A stretch of DNA of 39,472 nt, from assembly GCA_949118805.1 (NCBI GenBank), contig CASAUJ010000015.1:1-39472 (forward strand), written 5' to 3'. The first letter of the stretch is position 1. Each line of letters begins with the position of its first letter. Below, in pieces: positions 7,237 through 15,200 of this stretch. Both the position numbers and the translations under genes were made by a program. The stretch comes from an uncultured Clostridia bacterium (GTDB lineage: Bacteria; Bacillota; Clostridia; TANB77; CAG-508). The notes under the pieces were generated by a model that saw only the letters and a list, made by a program, of their open reading frames with translations, had not been told where the DNA came from and made no database searches.

Positions 7237-8094
7237 ATGAATGTAGATATAGAAATTTTAAAAATTGTAAATTTTATTAATGAATATATTCAGGATGATG
7301 AAGTAGTAGTAATTCCAATATCTGGTGGAATTGATTCAGATGTTACTGTAAGGCTATGTTATAAAGCATTGGGAAAAGAACGTATAAAACTATTTATAAT
7401 AAAAGATGACTTAGAGAAGAAATTTATGGATAATGCTAGAAAATTAGCAGAAGAATTGAAGGTTCCATTAACAGAAATTTCTTTAGAGGGAAAAAGCTTA
7501 GAGTTAATGCAGATACTAGAAAAATCAGAGAAAGATGATATTTTTCATGCTAATTCAGTTTTGGAAGTAGGAAAGGCAAAATGTGCATATAGATCAGCCA
7601 TTATATCTTGTTATCAAGACAAAGGATATGTAATAGCGGGATGTACCAATAAAACAGAATATGAATTGGGATTTTTTGTAACTTTTGGTGATAATTTAGC
7701 AAATTTTAAACCAATACAGCATCTATACAAACATGAAGTAATGGAACTAGCTAAAGTTTTAGGCACAGATCAACAGGTAATAAGCCAGCCACCAACAGCA
7801 GGATTTTGGGAAGGACAAGAGGATTTGGAGGATATTGCTTATTGGATCGTAAATAGGGGACCAATTTTAAGAAAAAGAGAATTTTCTAAGGAAGAAATAA
7901 AAAGAGCAGAGAGTATTAAAAAGAAATTAAATTGGAAGAATATTGATACATGTTTGTTGTGGATTAGCAAAAATAAAAATATCGAGGAAATAACTAATAT
8001 GACTAATATTCCAAAAGAAATCGTAGAAGATATAGCAGAAGTTGTAAAAAAGGCTAAAAAATATAAAAATAGAGAAATATTAGTATTTTTATAA
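7237..8094 (+). CDS. nadE: NAD(+) synthase, ammonia-dependent type
   Basis: NAD synthase converts nicotinate adenine dinucleotide to NAD+ using ATP and ammonia. The 285-residue sequence has the N-type ATP pyrophosphatase P-loop S-G-G-I-D-S (29-34). It also has A-G-C-T-N-K-T-E-Y, a G-D-N-L-A-N-F-K-P-I segment and L-Y-K-H-E-V, as in the family, then Q-P-P-T-A-G-F-W and G-Q-E-D-L-E. No N-terminal glutaminase domain is present, so ammonia or a separate amidotransferase supplies nitrogen. ATG 7237 follows AAGAAGGGG. The upstream palindrome over the -35 box implies regulated expression. A NadR-like adenylyltransferase lies 213 bp downstream, supporting a NAD-related locus, although degraded-looking DNA lies between. 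The C-terminal 80 residues diverge from well-known NadE proteins, so a related amidating ligase is a weaker alternative. Confidence 0.75.
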   Translation: MNVDIEILKIVNFINEYIQDDEVVVIPISGGIDSDVTVRLCYKALGKERIKLFIIKDDLEKKFMDNARKLAEELKVPLTEISLEGKSLELMQILEKSEKDDIFHANSVLEVGKAKCAYRSAIISCYQDKGYVIAGCTNKTEYELGFFVTFGDNLANFKPIQHLYKHEVMELAKVLGTDQQVISQPPTAGFWEGQEDLEDIAYWIVNRGPILRKREFSKEEIKRAESIKKKLNWKNIDTCLLWISKNKNIEEITNMTNIPKEIVEDIAEVVKKAKKYKNREILVFL

Positions 8095-8307
8095 TAATAT
8101 TGAAAAGAAGTTTATGAACTACTTCAAGAATATGGAGTTAGATTAGATATAATTTAATTTAGATAATTTTTACGATACTTAGTAATCTGACCAGAGTAAA
8201 CCTACAATGGTAGAACTTGAATTGGTTTAATCAGATGAAGATGGCAAGGTAGAATGAGTTTAGATAAAGAAAACAATAGAATAGGAAATTAAAAAGAGGA
8301 GAAAAGG
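8095..8307 (+). other. Intergenic segment with possible decayed coding sequence
   Basis: No intact gene is seen. Short stretches read like protein but are cut by stops. One is K-E-V-Y-E-L-L-Q-E-Y-G-V-R-L-D-I-I before a TAA, starting near 8103. Another is K-P-T-M-V-E-L-E-L-V, stop, S-D-E-D-G-K-V-E, near 8200-8257. This may be the remnant of a gene once lying between nadE and the adenylyltransferase. The last 20 bp carry the AAAGAGGAG ribosome binding site of the next gene. Confidence 0.3.
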
Positions 8308-8772
8308 ATGAAAGTAGGATTTACCATTGGAAAATTTGCTCCCTTGCATAAAGGACATCAATATCTAATTGAAAAAGGAATACAGGAAATGGATCAATTT
8401 TATGTGATTATATATGAAACAAAGGTAACCTCTATTCCGATTGAAACAAGAGCTAATTGGATAAGAAAAATTTATCCAAAAGTAAAGATCCTTTTGGCGA
8501 AAAATCCACCAAGTCAATATGGATTAGACGAACAAAGTGTAAAAATACAAATAGATTATTTAAAAGAAAGAATTAAAGGAATTCCAATGACTCATTTTTA
8601 TAACAGTGAGCCATATGGAAAATATGTAGCAAGAGACTTAAAAATAGAAGAAGTGCAAGTAGATCGAGAAAGAAAAAAATTTCCCATTAGTGGAACTGTA
8701 ATTCGAGCAGAAATAGAAGCTCATAAAGAACACATTGAAAAAATGGTATATCAAGATATAAAGGAAGCCTAA
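8308..8772 (+). CDS. NadR-like nicotinamide-nucleotide adenylyltransferase family protein
   Basis: A 154-residue nucleotidyltransferase of the HIGH superfamily. It begins V-G-F-T-I-G-K-F-A-P-L-H-K-G-H, with the H-x-G-H ATP-binding motif at about residues 15-18. The C-terminal I-S-G-T-V-I-R corresponds to the second ATP-binding motif (ISxTxIR). The intermediate S-E-P-Y-G-K-Y-V-A and V-D-R-E-R-K-K-F-P are typical of the NadR adenylyltransferase domain. No helix-turn-helix or kinase domain is attached. The likely reaction is NMN (or NaMN) plus ATP giving NAD (or NaAD) plus pyrophosphate. With nadE upstream this fits NAD synthesis or salvage. ATG 8308 follows AAAGAGGAGAAAAGG. The stop lies inside the terminator hairpin. 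Confidence 0.7.
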   Translation: MKVGFTIGKFAPLHKGHQYLIEKGIQEMDQFYVIIYETKVTSIPIETRANWIRKIYPKVKILLAKNPPSQYGLDEQSVKIQIDYLKERIKGIPMTHFYNSEPYGKYVARDLKIEEVQVDRERKKFPISGTVIRAEIEAHKEHIEKMVYQDIKEA

Positions 8773-8785
8773 AAAGCTTCCTTTT
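8760..8785 (+). terminator. Terminator of the adenylyltransferase gene
   Basis: AAAGGAAGC and GCTTCCTTT form a perfect 9-bp stem with a 7-base loop and trailing Ts. The 5' arm overlaps the last codons and the loop contains the TAA stop. Confidence 0.75.
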
Positions 8786-8910
8786 ATGTTATCTTAAGAA
8801 AAGCTTTATGCAAAATTAAGAAAAAATCAATAGGATTTTTTCAGGAACTATGTTAGAATAAAAAAAGAATTAGAAAATAATTCTTTGATCTTAAGAAGAA
8901 AGGGGAAAAA

Positions 8911-9819
8911 ATGGAAAAGTTAGTATTAAAGTGTGAAAACTTAAACAAAAAATTTGGAAAGAAACAAATTTTACATGAGGTTTCACTAGAAATGAAAGAA
9001 GGAGATATTTTAGGATTTATTGGACCAAATGGAGCAGGAAAAACAACTACAATAAAGTTAATCTTGGGACTTCAAAGCATAACAGAAGGAAAAGTTTGGA
9101 TCAATGGTTATGACATAAAAAAACAATTTAGTAAAGCGATTAAAAGAGTGGGAGCGATTGTAGAAAATCCAGATTTATATATGTATTTATCTGGTTATGA
9201 GAATTTAAAATTAATTGCTAATTTATACAAAGGAATTGATAAAAACAGAATAGAGGAAGTTGTAAAATTAGTAAAATTAGAAAATAGAATACAAGATAAA
9301 GTTTCAAAATATTCCTTAGGAATGAGACAAAGATTAGGAATTGCACAAGCTATTTTACATCGACCTAATTTATTAATTTTAGATGAACCAACCAATGGAT
9401 TAGATCCAGAGGGAATACGAGAAATGCGAGAACTTTTATTAACATTAGCCAAAAAAGAAAAAATGGCTATTTTAATATCAAGTCATAATTTAGCTGAATT
9501 AGACAATTTGTGCAATAAAGTAAGCATTATAAAAAATGGAAGAATGATTGAAACAAGTGATATTTCAGGAATCAAAACACAGATAGGAAAACAATATAAA
9601 ATATTTGAAGTAGATTTAATTGATAAAATAAAAGAACTATATCCAGAAGCTATCATGATGGAAAATGATAAATTTAAATTAGATTTACCAAAAGAAGAAA
9701 TTCCTGAAGTAATAAAAAGATTAATGGAAAATGAAATCAAAATTTATGAAGTAAAGAAAGAAGAAAAATCATTAGAACAAGCATTTTTTGAAAAGACAGG
9801 GGGGAATATCATTGAATAA
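8911..9819 (+). CDS. ABC transporter ATP-binding protein (BcrA/CcmA-like)
   Basis: A 302-residue ATPase subunit. Walker A is G-P-N-G-A-G-K-T-T (38-46), the signature is S-L-G-M-R-Q-R (136-142), Walker B is L-L-I-L-D-E-P-T-N-G-L-D-P (155-167), and the switch His is in S-S-H-N-L-A-E-L-D. The Y-S-L-G-M-R-Q-R-L-G-I-A variant and the ~80-residue C-terminal tail are typical of the bacitracin/lantibiotic-type exporter ATPases that pair with ABC-2 permeases. AAAGGGGAAAAA precedes ATG 8911. The stop at 9817-9819 overlaps the TTG start of the permease, showing coupling. It probably energises export or relocation of a hydrophobic compound. The substrate is unknown and no dedicated two-component system is adjacent. 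Confidence 0.85.
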   Translation: MEKLVLKCENLNKKFGKKQILHEVSLEMKEGDILGFIGPNGAGKTTTIKLILGLQSITEGKVWINGYDIKKQFSKAIKRVGAIVENPDLYMYLSGYENLKLIANLYKGIDKNRIEEVVKLVKLENRIQDKVSKYSLGMRQRLGIAQAILHRPNLLILDEPTNGLDPEGIREMRELLLTLAKKEKMAILISSHNLAELDNLCNKVSIIKNGRMIETSDISGIKTQIGKQYKIFEVDLIDKIKELYPEAIMMENDKFKLDLPKEEIPEVIKRLMENEIKIYEVKKEEKSLEQAFFEKTGGNIIE

Positions 9820-11272
9820 GTTGATAAAAAATGAATTAATCAAAGTTTTTAAAAAGAAAAGTCTTTACATTACTTTAATGGTAGTATTAGCTTTTGTTGT
9901 TTTAACCAACTGTATTTACAAATTCTCTTTTCACAATGGAGAAACTCATTTTTATAGTGAAGATTATATTCAGCAAATGAAAGAAGAATTATCCCAATTG
10001 GATCCCAATAAATTAAGTGATAGTAAAATGTATATTGATTTAAAGACAACAATAGATATTTATGAAATGATGCAACAATTTGAAGAAGGAAGTTGGCAAG
10101 AGAAAATCGTATCTTCTCAAATTAGTAGCTATGTAAATGAAAAAAATATGTATTTATATGGAGAAGTGAAAGATACCAAAAAAGTAGCTGAAATGGAAGC
10201 GGAAATTCAAAAAGTTATAACTAAATTAGAAGAAGGAGATTGGAAATATTTTGCTAAAAAAGATTTAGAAGAAGCTAAAAATTCTTATAACCAGTTAGTA
10301 GAACAAAGAAATAATACAGAAGATAAAAAAGAAATACAAGAGTTAGACATAGGAATAGAAAGTGCTAAGATAAATGAGGAAGTAGCTCAAATTCGATTAG
10401 ATCGAGAAATTGCATATGGATCTGATTATAAAAATATAGCATTAGAAAAATATCAAAGATATTCTAATCATGTCTTAAATATGGAGCATACAGGACAAGA
10501 ATTAAAATATGAAGAAAAAAGAGAATATAATAATTATCTAGAAAATAGAGAAATCAACAAATACATTTTACAAAATGATGTAGATGTCAATAAACAAAAT
10601 GACATAAGGGGAATTTTAAAGGGGCTTTTTGATGAATATGGATTATTCATCATTGTTATGGTGGTTATGATTGCAGGTACCATTGTAAGCGAAGAATTTA
10701 ATAAAGGAACCGTTAAGTTATTATTAGTAAAACCATATAGTAGAAACAAAATTTTATTGGCTAAGTTTATTACCGTTTTGATGATGATTGCATTTTTTAT
10801 TGTAAGTGTAATCTTGATGGAACTAGTAGTAGGAGGAATCATTTTTGGTTATGACAGTTTATCTGTACCAATACTTCAATACAATTTTACAACGCAAAGT
10901 TTAGAAGCAATTTCTATTTTTCCATATTTAGGAATCATGATTTTAACACAATTGCCAAAAATAATTTTATTAGCTACCCTTGCTTTTGCTTGTAGTACTT
11001 TATTTACCAATAGTGCAGTTGCAGTAGCATTGCCACTATTAGGATACATGTCAGCAGATATCATCAATATGTTGGTATTACAATATAAAGTTGATTTTAT
11101 GAGATTTTTTGTTAGCTTAAATTGGAATTTCGAAGAATATTTAGGTGGAAATTTACCAAGTATGGAAGGAATGACCTTTATATTTTCAATTATGATATGT
11201 TTGCTTTATTTTATGATAATGATAATTCCAACATTTATATCTTTTAAGAAAAAGAACATAAAAAATATTTAA
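9812..11272 (+). CDS. ABC-2 family permease with large extracytoplasmic loop
   Basis: The partner membrane subunit of the upstream ATPase. I choose TTG 9812 (487 aa) because AGGGGGG lies seven bases upstream and the product then starts N-K-L-I-K-N-E-L-I-K, as ABC-2 permeases do. An in-frame TTG at 9788 lacks a ribosome binding site. A first membrane segment at about 18-38 is followed by about 230 charged residues, rich in Glu/Lys and predicted coiled coil, probably outside the membrane. At least five hydrophobic segments follow (beginning I-I-V-M-V-V-M-I-A-G, then I-S-I-F-P-Y-L-G-I, and others). The conserved I-V-S-E-E-F-N-K-G-T-V-K-L-L-L marks the ABC-2 fold. Two genes, one function: an exporter of unknown substrate, possibly protective against envelope-active compounds. 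Confidence 0.8.
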   Translation: MNKLIKNELIKVFKKKSLYITLMVVLAFVVLTNCIYKFSFHNGETHFYSEDYIQQMKEELSQLDPNKLSDSKMYIDLKTTIDIYEMMQQFEEGSWQEKIVSSQISSYVNEKNMYLYGEVKDTKKVAEMEAEIQKVITKLEEGDWKYFAKKDLEEAKNSYNQLVEQRNNTEDKKEIQELDIGIESAKINEEVAQIRLDREIAYGSDYKNIALEKYQRYSNHVLNMEHTGQELKYEEKREYNNYLENREINKYILQNDVDVNKQNDIRGILKGLFDEYGLFIIVMVVMIAGTIVSEEFNKGTVKLLLVKPYSRNKILLAKFITVLMMIAFFIVSVILMELVVGGIIFGYDSLSVPILQYNFTTQSLEAISIFPYLGIMILTQLPKIILLATLAFACSTLFTNSAVAVALPLLGYMSADIINMLVLQYKVDFMRFFVSLNWNFEEYLGGNLPSMEGMTFIFSIMICLLYFMIMIIPTFISFKKKNIKNI

Positions 11273-11317
11273 CAATTAAATAAGCTTCCATTTTTCTTGT
11301 TTTTTAAAAAAATTCTG

Positions 11318-11346
11318 TTGAATTATGTGGAAAAAAGTTGTATAAT
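11318..11346 (+). promoter_or_regulatory. Promoter of the AIM24-like gene
   Basis: TTGAAT (11318-11323), a 17-bp spacer and TATAAT (11341-11346) lie 34 bp before the ATG. AAAAGGAGGA is the ribosome binding site. Confidence 0.7.
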
Positions 11347-11380
11347 GGAAACATGAAAATAAAAAGGAGGAATACAAAAC

Positions 11381-12055
11381 ATGGAAGCAAAGATTATTGG
11401 AGACACATTACCAGCTGTTATTTGTAAATTACAGAATGGAGAATCTGTTTTAACAGAAAATGGTGGAATGAGTTGGATGGACGAAGGAATTGCCATGAAA
11501 ACAACAACCAATGGAGGAATCATGAAAGGAATTGGAAGAGCATTTGCAGGAGAATCTCTTTTCATGAATGTGTACACAGCAGAAAAAGATAATGTAGAAA
11601 TTGCATTTTCATCTTGTTTCCCAGGACAAATTTTAGAATACAACTTAAAAGAAGGAGAAACCATTATTGCTCAAAAACGTGCTTTTCTTTGTTCTGAAAA
11701 CACAGTAGATATTGCTATGCAATTCCGTAAAAAATTAGGAGCTGGATTTTTCGGAGGAGAAGGTTTTATTATGCAAAAAATTACAGGACCAGGAAAAGTA
11801 TTTTTGGAAATTGATGGTTCTGTTGTAAAAAGAGAACTACAAGCGGGAGAAAAATTAAAAGTAGATAATGGTTATGTAGCAGCCATGACAAAAGATGTAA
11901 AGTTGAATATTGAAACCGTAAAAGGAGTAAAAAATATAGTATTTGGTGGAGAAGGATTATTTGTGACAACATTAGAAGGACCTGGAACAGTATGGTTACA
12001 AACTATGCCAGTTTCAAAATTATCAAGTTTATTGTATATGGGAAATGCAAGATAA
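11381..12055 (+). CDS. AIM24 / TIGR00266 family protein
   Basis: This 224-residue beta-rich protein matches the TIGR00266/AIM24 family. It has an early V-L-T-E-N-G-G-M-S-W-M segment, G-R-A-F-A-G-E-S-L-F-M-N-V-Y at about 46-59, and glycine-rich G-A-G-F-F-G-G-E-G-F near 120. A second glycine motif, G-G-E-G-L-F-V-T-T-L-E-G-P-G-T-V-W-L-Q, lies near 190-208, just before the end. The two G-E-G-F/L-repeat halves suggest a duplicated beta-helical unit. The yeast namesake is mitochondrial, and bacterial members have no settled function. There is no signal peptide or membrane segment, so it should be cytosolic. It is monocistronic, with its own promoter and terminator. Confidence 0.8.
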   Translation: MEAKIIGDTLPAVICKLQNGESVLTENGGMSWMDEGIAMKTTTNGGIMKGIGRAFAGESLFMNVYTAEKDNVEIAFSSCFPGQILEYNLKEGETIIAQKRAFLCSENTVDIAMQFRKKLGAGFFGGEGFIMQKITGPGKVFLEIDGSVVKRELQAGEKLKVDNGYVAAMTKDVKLNIETVKGVKNIVFGGEGLFVTTLEGPGTVWLQTMPVSKLSSLLYMGNAR

Positions 12056-12063
12056 AGAAAAAG

Positions 12064-12095
12064 AGTACTTTTGTGAGAAGCAAAAGTGCTTTTTT
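12064..12095 (+). terminator. Terminator of the AIM24-like gene
   Basis: AGTACTTTTG and CAAAAGTGCT (one non-Watson-Crick G-T pair) are separated by 7 bases and followed by TTTTT. Confidence 0.75.
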
Positions 12096-12192
12096 GTTAT
12101 TGAATTTATTTTTTTCTATACTTATGTTAAAATGGAAAAAAGAAATAACTTGTGGAATAGAAAAAAACAAAAATTTAGGAGAGAAAAGATGA

Positions 12193-12333
12193 AGATACGA
12201 TAAAAATGCTAATTTAATTCTAGTGATAGAGGATAAAAAGATTGTAGAAATGGGAAATCATGAAGAACTTATGGAAAAACAGGGACATTATTTTAAATTA
12301 TACAAGAGTAAAGAAGAAGTAATGATCCATTAA
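12193..12333 (+). pseudogene. C-terminal remnant of an ABC exporter ATPase (MsbA/LmrA-type)
   Basis: The frame from 12193 to TAA 12331-12333 reads like the last 45 residues of a fused ABC exporter: N-A-N-L-I-L-V-I-E-D-K-K-I-V-E, then G-N-H-E-E-L-M and G-H-Y-F-K-L-Y. This is the usual sequence after the switch histidine. An apparently intact TTAGGAGAG ribosome binding site and ATG at 12189 lie immediately upstream but in another frame, giving only M-K-I-R before a stop. The 5' signals and 3' tail survive while about 550 codons between are gone, as expected from one large internal deletion. Walker A, Walker B and all membrane segments are missing, so it is non-functional. Confidence 0.7.
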
Positions 12334-12436
12334 ATCTTATCTTCAAACGTGAATTAAGAAAAAAGAAAAGAATGAGTATACAACTAAACCAAAAAGTAAT
12401 ATAATGAAAGAGAAAATAAAGAAAAGGAGAAAATAG

Positions 12437-13057
12437 ATGAAAGTAATATTAGTAAATGGAAGCCCAAACCAAAAAGGATGTACGTATACCGCACTAACAG
12501 AAGTGGAAAAAAGCTTAAACAAAAATGGAATTGAGACAGAAATTTTTTGGATTGGCAATAAACCAGTTGCAGGTTGTATAGGATGTGGAAATTGTTTAAA
12601 AACAGGAGAGTGTTTTGTACAAGATAAGGTAAATGAATTTTTAAAAAAAGTACCAAAGACAGATGGATTTATTTTTGGTACGCCAGTACATTTTGCAGCA
12701 AGTTCTGGTATGTTATCTTCTTTTATGGATCGAGTATTTTATGGAAGAAGAAAGTTATTTAGTCATAAACCAGCTTCTGCCATTGCAAGTTGCAGAAGAG
12801 GAGGAGCAACAGCAACTTTAGATGAAATTAACAAATATTTTGGGATTAGTAATATGCCAATTGTATCTTCTCAATATTGGAATATGGTACATGGAACCAA
12901 ACCAGAAGAAGTTTTAAAAGATGAAGAGGGAATGCAAACGATGAGAACTCTTGGAAACAATATGGCATGGCTATTGAAATCGATTGAAGCAGGAAAAAAA
13001 GCAGGCATTGAATTACCACAAAATGAACCAGTCATAGCAACGAACTTTATTCGATAA
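12437..13057 (+). CDS. NADPH-dependent FMN reductase / flavodoxin-like oxidoreductase
   Basis: A 206-residue flavodoxin-fold protein. The FMN phosphate loop is G-S-P-N-Q-K-G-C-T-Y (8-17). A four-cysteine cluster, C47, C50, C53 and C59 in G-C-I-G-C-G-N-C-L-K-T-G-E-C, matches the iron-sulfur flavoprotein subgroup of clostridia. It is followed by T-D-G-F-I-F-G-T-P-V-H-F, the usual second FMN contact, and a dimerising S-F-M-D-R-V-F segment. The protein probably reduces flavin or an electron-accepting substrate; the physiological partner is unknown. AAAGGAG precedes ATG 12437. The gene stands alone between the ABC remnant and the pilin-like gene. Confidence 0.8.
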   Translation: MKVILVNGSPNQKGCTYTALTEVEKSLNKNGIETEIFWIGNKPVAGCIGCGNCLKTGECFVQDKVNEFLKKVPKTDGFIFGTPVHFAASSGMLSSFMDRVFYGRRKLFSHKPASAIASCRRGGATATLDEINKYFGISNMPIVSSQYWNMVHGTKPEEVLKDEEGMQTMRTLGNNMAWLLKSIEAGKKAGIELPQNEPVIATNFIR

Positions 13058-13094
13058 AGGGAATCGTTAGATAATTTGAAAAGAGGTATTAAAA

Positions 13095-14258
13095 ATGAAA
13101 CAAAAGAATACATATAATGGGAAAGGAATTACCTTAATTGCGTTAGTCATTACAATTATTATATTATTGATTTTGGCAGGGGTAAGTATTGCGATGCTAA
13201 GTGGAGAAGGTGGAATTTTAAAGAAAGCAAAATCGGCAGAGTCAGTAACAGAAGAACAACAAGCCAGAGAAAAATTAGAACTAGTACTAAGTGATTTAGC
13301 AATTGAGAAACGTACCAATTCTGATTATAATGAAACACAATACATGGATGAAAAATTGAAAAATCAGGGAATGTTAATTATAAAAGATGTTGTAGTAGTA
13401 GACGGATGGTATTTTGAAATTGATAGAACGGTACCTAAAATTATAAAAAATATAGGAAATATCCCTCTAAAAAGTGCATGGGAAAAGTTAATAGATCAAG
13501 GATTTGAGCCAGAACAAATTGTGGAAGAGGAATCCATGTTAATACAAGTATTAAAAGAAGAATATGATATAAATTATATTTTAGAAAATACAAAAGAAAT
13601 CATGCCTATTATAGTAAATAGTAAAGTGGCAATGGAATATATCGCTAATAGAAAAGACATATGTGATAAAATTTTTGGAAACACAGAACAAAATATTTCA
13701 GTTAATACAACTTGGGTTAATGCTATATTAAATAATAGTAATGCAATAGCAGGATTAGATGCGAGTAATCCAATAACAGTTCCTAATATGACAGATTATA
13801 TGCAACCTTCAGGAGAGGCCAAAGCGAGTTCAACATACAATACTTTAAGTAATAGTTCGGAATATGCTTGGAAGGTATTTAATAGTTCATTAGATACAGA
13901 TCAAGATTGTTGGCATAGTAATGAAGGGCAAACATTACCTCAATGGGTACAATATAAATTTGATCAACCTGTTTTCGTTTATAAATTTTATCTACAAAAT
14001 AGAAAACAAGATACAACATGGGTAAATGCACCCAAAGATTTTATATTATTAGGTTCTAATGATGAGATAAATTGGGATACTTTAGGAACTTATCAAAATA
14101 CATCTTTTCAAAAATTAATGGGAAAAACATATGTGGTAAAAAATATTAATAAGAGATATCTTTATTATAGAATTAATGTTTTGACAGCAAAAAGAACAGA
14201 TGGGACAACAGATGTCCCATATACAGCAATAGGAAGAATTCAATTTTATGGAAAATAA
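13095..14258 (+). CDS. Pilin-like protein with C-terminal discoidin (F5/8 type C-like) domain
   Basis: The 387-residue protein begins K-G-I-T-L-I-A-L-V-I-T, then a 20-residue hydrophobic helix and G-E-G-G-I-L-K-K-A-K. This resembles the type IV pilin/pseudopilin N terminus, but the conserved Glu at +5 after the Gly is replaced by Ala and there is no Phe at +1. After a charged spacer (about 45-200), residues ~215-387 look like a discoidin/carbohydrate-binding fold: G-E-A-K-A-S-S-T-Y, then C-W-H-S-N-E-G-Q-T-L-P-Q-W-V-Q-Y and the closing Y-T-A-I-G-R-I-Q-F-Y-G-K. A surface-exposed, glycan-binding role is inferred. No pilus assembly genes are in the window. GAGGTATTAAAA precedes ATG 13095, and a weak terminator follows. 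Confidence 0.65.
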   Translation: MKQKNTYNGKGITLIALVITIIILLILAGVSIAMLSGEGGILKKAKSAESVTEEQQAREKLELVLSDLAIEKRTNSDYNETQYMDEKLKNQGMLIIKDVVVVDGWYFEIDRTVPKIIKNIGNIPLKSAWEKLIDQGFEPEQIVEEESMLIQVLKEEYDINYILENTKEIMPIIVNSKVAMEYIANRKDICDKIFGNTEQNISVNTTWVNAILNNSNAIAGLDASNPITVPNMTDYMQPSGEAKASSTYNTLSNSSEYAWKVFNSSLDTDQDCWHSNEGQTLPQWVQYKFDQPVFVYKFYLQNRKQDTTWVNAPKDFILLGSNDEINWDTLGTYQNTSFQKLMGKTYVVKNINKRYLYYRINVLTAKRTDGTTDVPYTAIGRIQFYGK

Positions 14259-14270
14259 AAAATGAACTTT

Positions 14271-14293
14271 AGCACTCTAAATGGGGTGCTTTT
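14271..14293 (+). terminator. Weak terminator after the pilin-like gene
   Basis: AGCACTC and GGGTGCT pair (one G-T) around a short loop, followed by TTTTC-type pyrimidines, 12 bp after the stop. Confidence 0.45.
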
Positions 14294-14312
14294 CATATCT
14301 TTTCAAAAATCC

Positions 14313-14341
14313 TTGCTATTCCTTAAAAATATCGATATAAT
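14313..14341 (+). promoter_or_regulatory. Promoter of the DUF5684-like gene
   Basis: TTGCTA (14313-14318), a 17-bp spacer and TATAAT (14336-14341). This places transcription after the weak terminator and argues against the upstream in-frame start at 14262. Confidence 0.55.
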
Positions 14342-14369
14342 AAAATGGAAAAGGATGGATAATAAGAAA

Positions 14370-15197
14370 ATGAAATTTAGAATAAGGATGATACTACTAA
14401 TAAGTATACTGTTTTTGGTCTATTTTCATTATGGGAAAGTACAAGCAACTACAATAGATACTAATTTAATACGAGAACAAATGGAGAACTATACAAAAAA
14501 CATAGATGGAAACAATATTACCAAAGAAGATATTTTGAGAATATATGATGAAATAAGTGAACAATATTCACCTGAAAATATAGCAGACTTGATCGAAGAA
14601 AATGCAGAAGAAATAGAAGAACAAGGAATTAGGAAAGAAATCGTAAAAGCAGGCGCTGAATTTATTAGACAAACGGATGCAAAAAGCATCAGAAATATGA
14701 TTGAAAACGAAATTGATATGGATGACATCCAAGAAAAAATAGAAAAAGGATATACAGCAGAGCAAATTTTAACCAACATAGTAGAGGAAACACCAAGCGG
14801 AAAAAAAGTGGAATTAGTTATGAAGATATTATTATCTAACAAAATCATAAAAACAGCTATATTAGTCATTAGCATTTTATGGATTTATGGAACCATTCTT
14901 CGTTGGAGAATTTATCAAAAAGCAGGAAAACCTGGATGGGTAGCAATCGTACCATTTTATAGACAGATCGTAATGTACCAAGTTTGTGACTTATCGCCTT
15001 GGTTAATGCTTTTATGGTTATTACCAATTATAGGATGGATGGCAATGCTTGTAATTGCTATTATGAAAAGATTTTGTTTGGCAAAAGAATTTGGAAGAAG
15101 TGCTTTATTTGGTTTTGGATTGCTATTGCTAGCACCCATTTTTCAAAGTATATTAGCTTTTCATCCTCTTATCGAGAAAATAGAAAAGGAAGCGTAA
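14370..15197 (+). CDS. Membrane protein with signal peptide and C-terminal DUF5684-like domain
   Basis: The product (275 aa from ATG 14370) opens with K-F-R-I-R-M-I-L-L-I-S-I-L-F, a signal-peptide-like helix ending near Q-A-T-T. An extracytoplasmic part rich in Glu, Asp and Ile follows, with degenerate helical repeats of the type E-N-I-A-D-L-I-E. From about residue 150 come three hydrophobic segments with W-R-I-Y-Q-K-A-G-K-P-G-W-V-A-I-V-P-F-Y, the signature I associate with DUF5684 (small membrane proteins of unknown function). Upstream in-frame ATG codons lie at 14262 and 14355; the first precedes the promoter, and AAGGATGG fits 14370 better. Its stop is 3 bp before murI, so co-transcription with murI-apt is likely. 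Confidence 0.65.
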   Translation: MKFRIRMILLISILFLVYFHYGKVQATTIDTNLIREQMENYTKNIDGNNITKEDILRIYDEISEQYSPENIADLIEENAEEIEEQGIRKEIVKAGAEFIRQTDAKSIRNMIENEIDMDDIQEKIEKGYTAEQILTNIVEETPSGKKVELVMKILLSNKIIKTAILVISILWIYGTILRWRIYQKAGKPGWVAIVPFYRQIVMYQVCDLSPWLMLLWLLPIIGWMAMLVIAIMKRFCLAKEFGRSALFGFGLLLLAPIFQSILAFHPLIEKIEKEA

Positions 15198-15200
15198 AAA

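Noticed and set aside
8911..11272. Naming the ABC pair a bacitracin exporter (BcrAB)
   Set aside because: The ATPase is of that broad type, but no bacitracin-specific regulator, kinase or undecaprenol kinase gene is near.
12343..12656. Minus-strand frames rich in Phe and Leu upstream of the FMN reductase
   Set aside because: They are antisense shadows of A-rich DNA with no ribosome binding site.
14262..14369. Longer N terminus of the DUF5684-like protein
   Set aside because: The extension would cover a terminator hairpin and the promoter; the signal peptide fits a start at 14355 or 14370.
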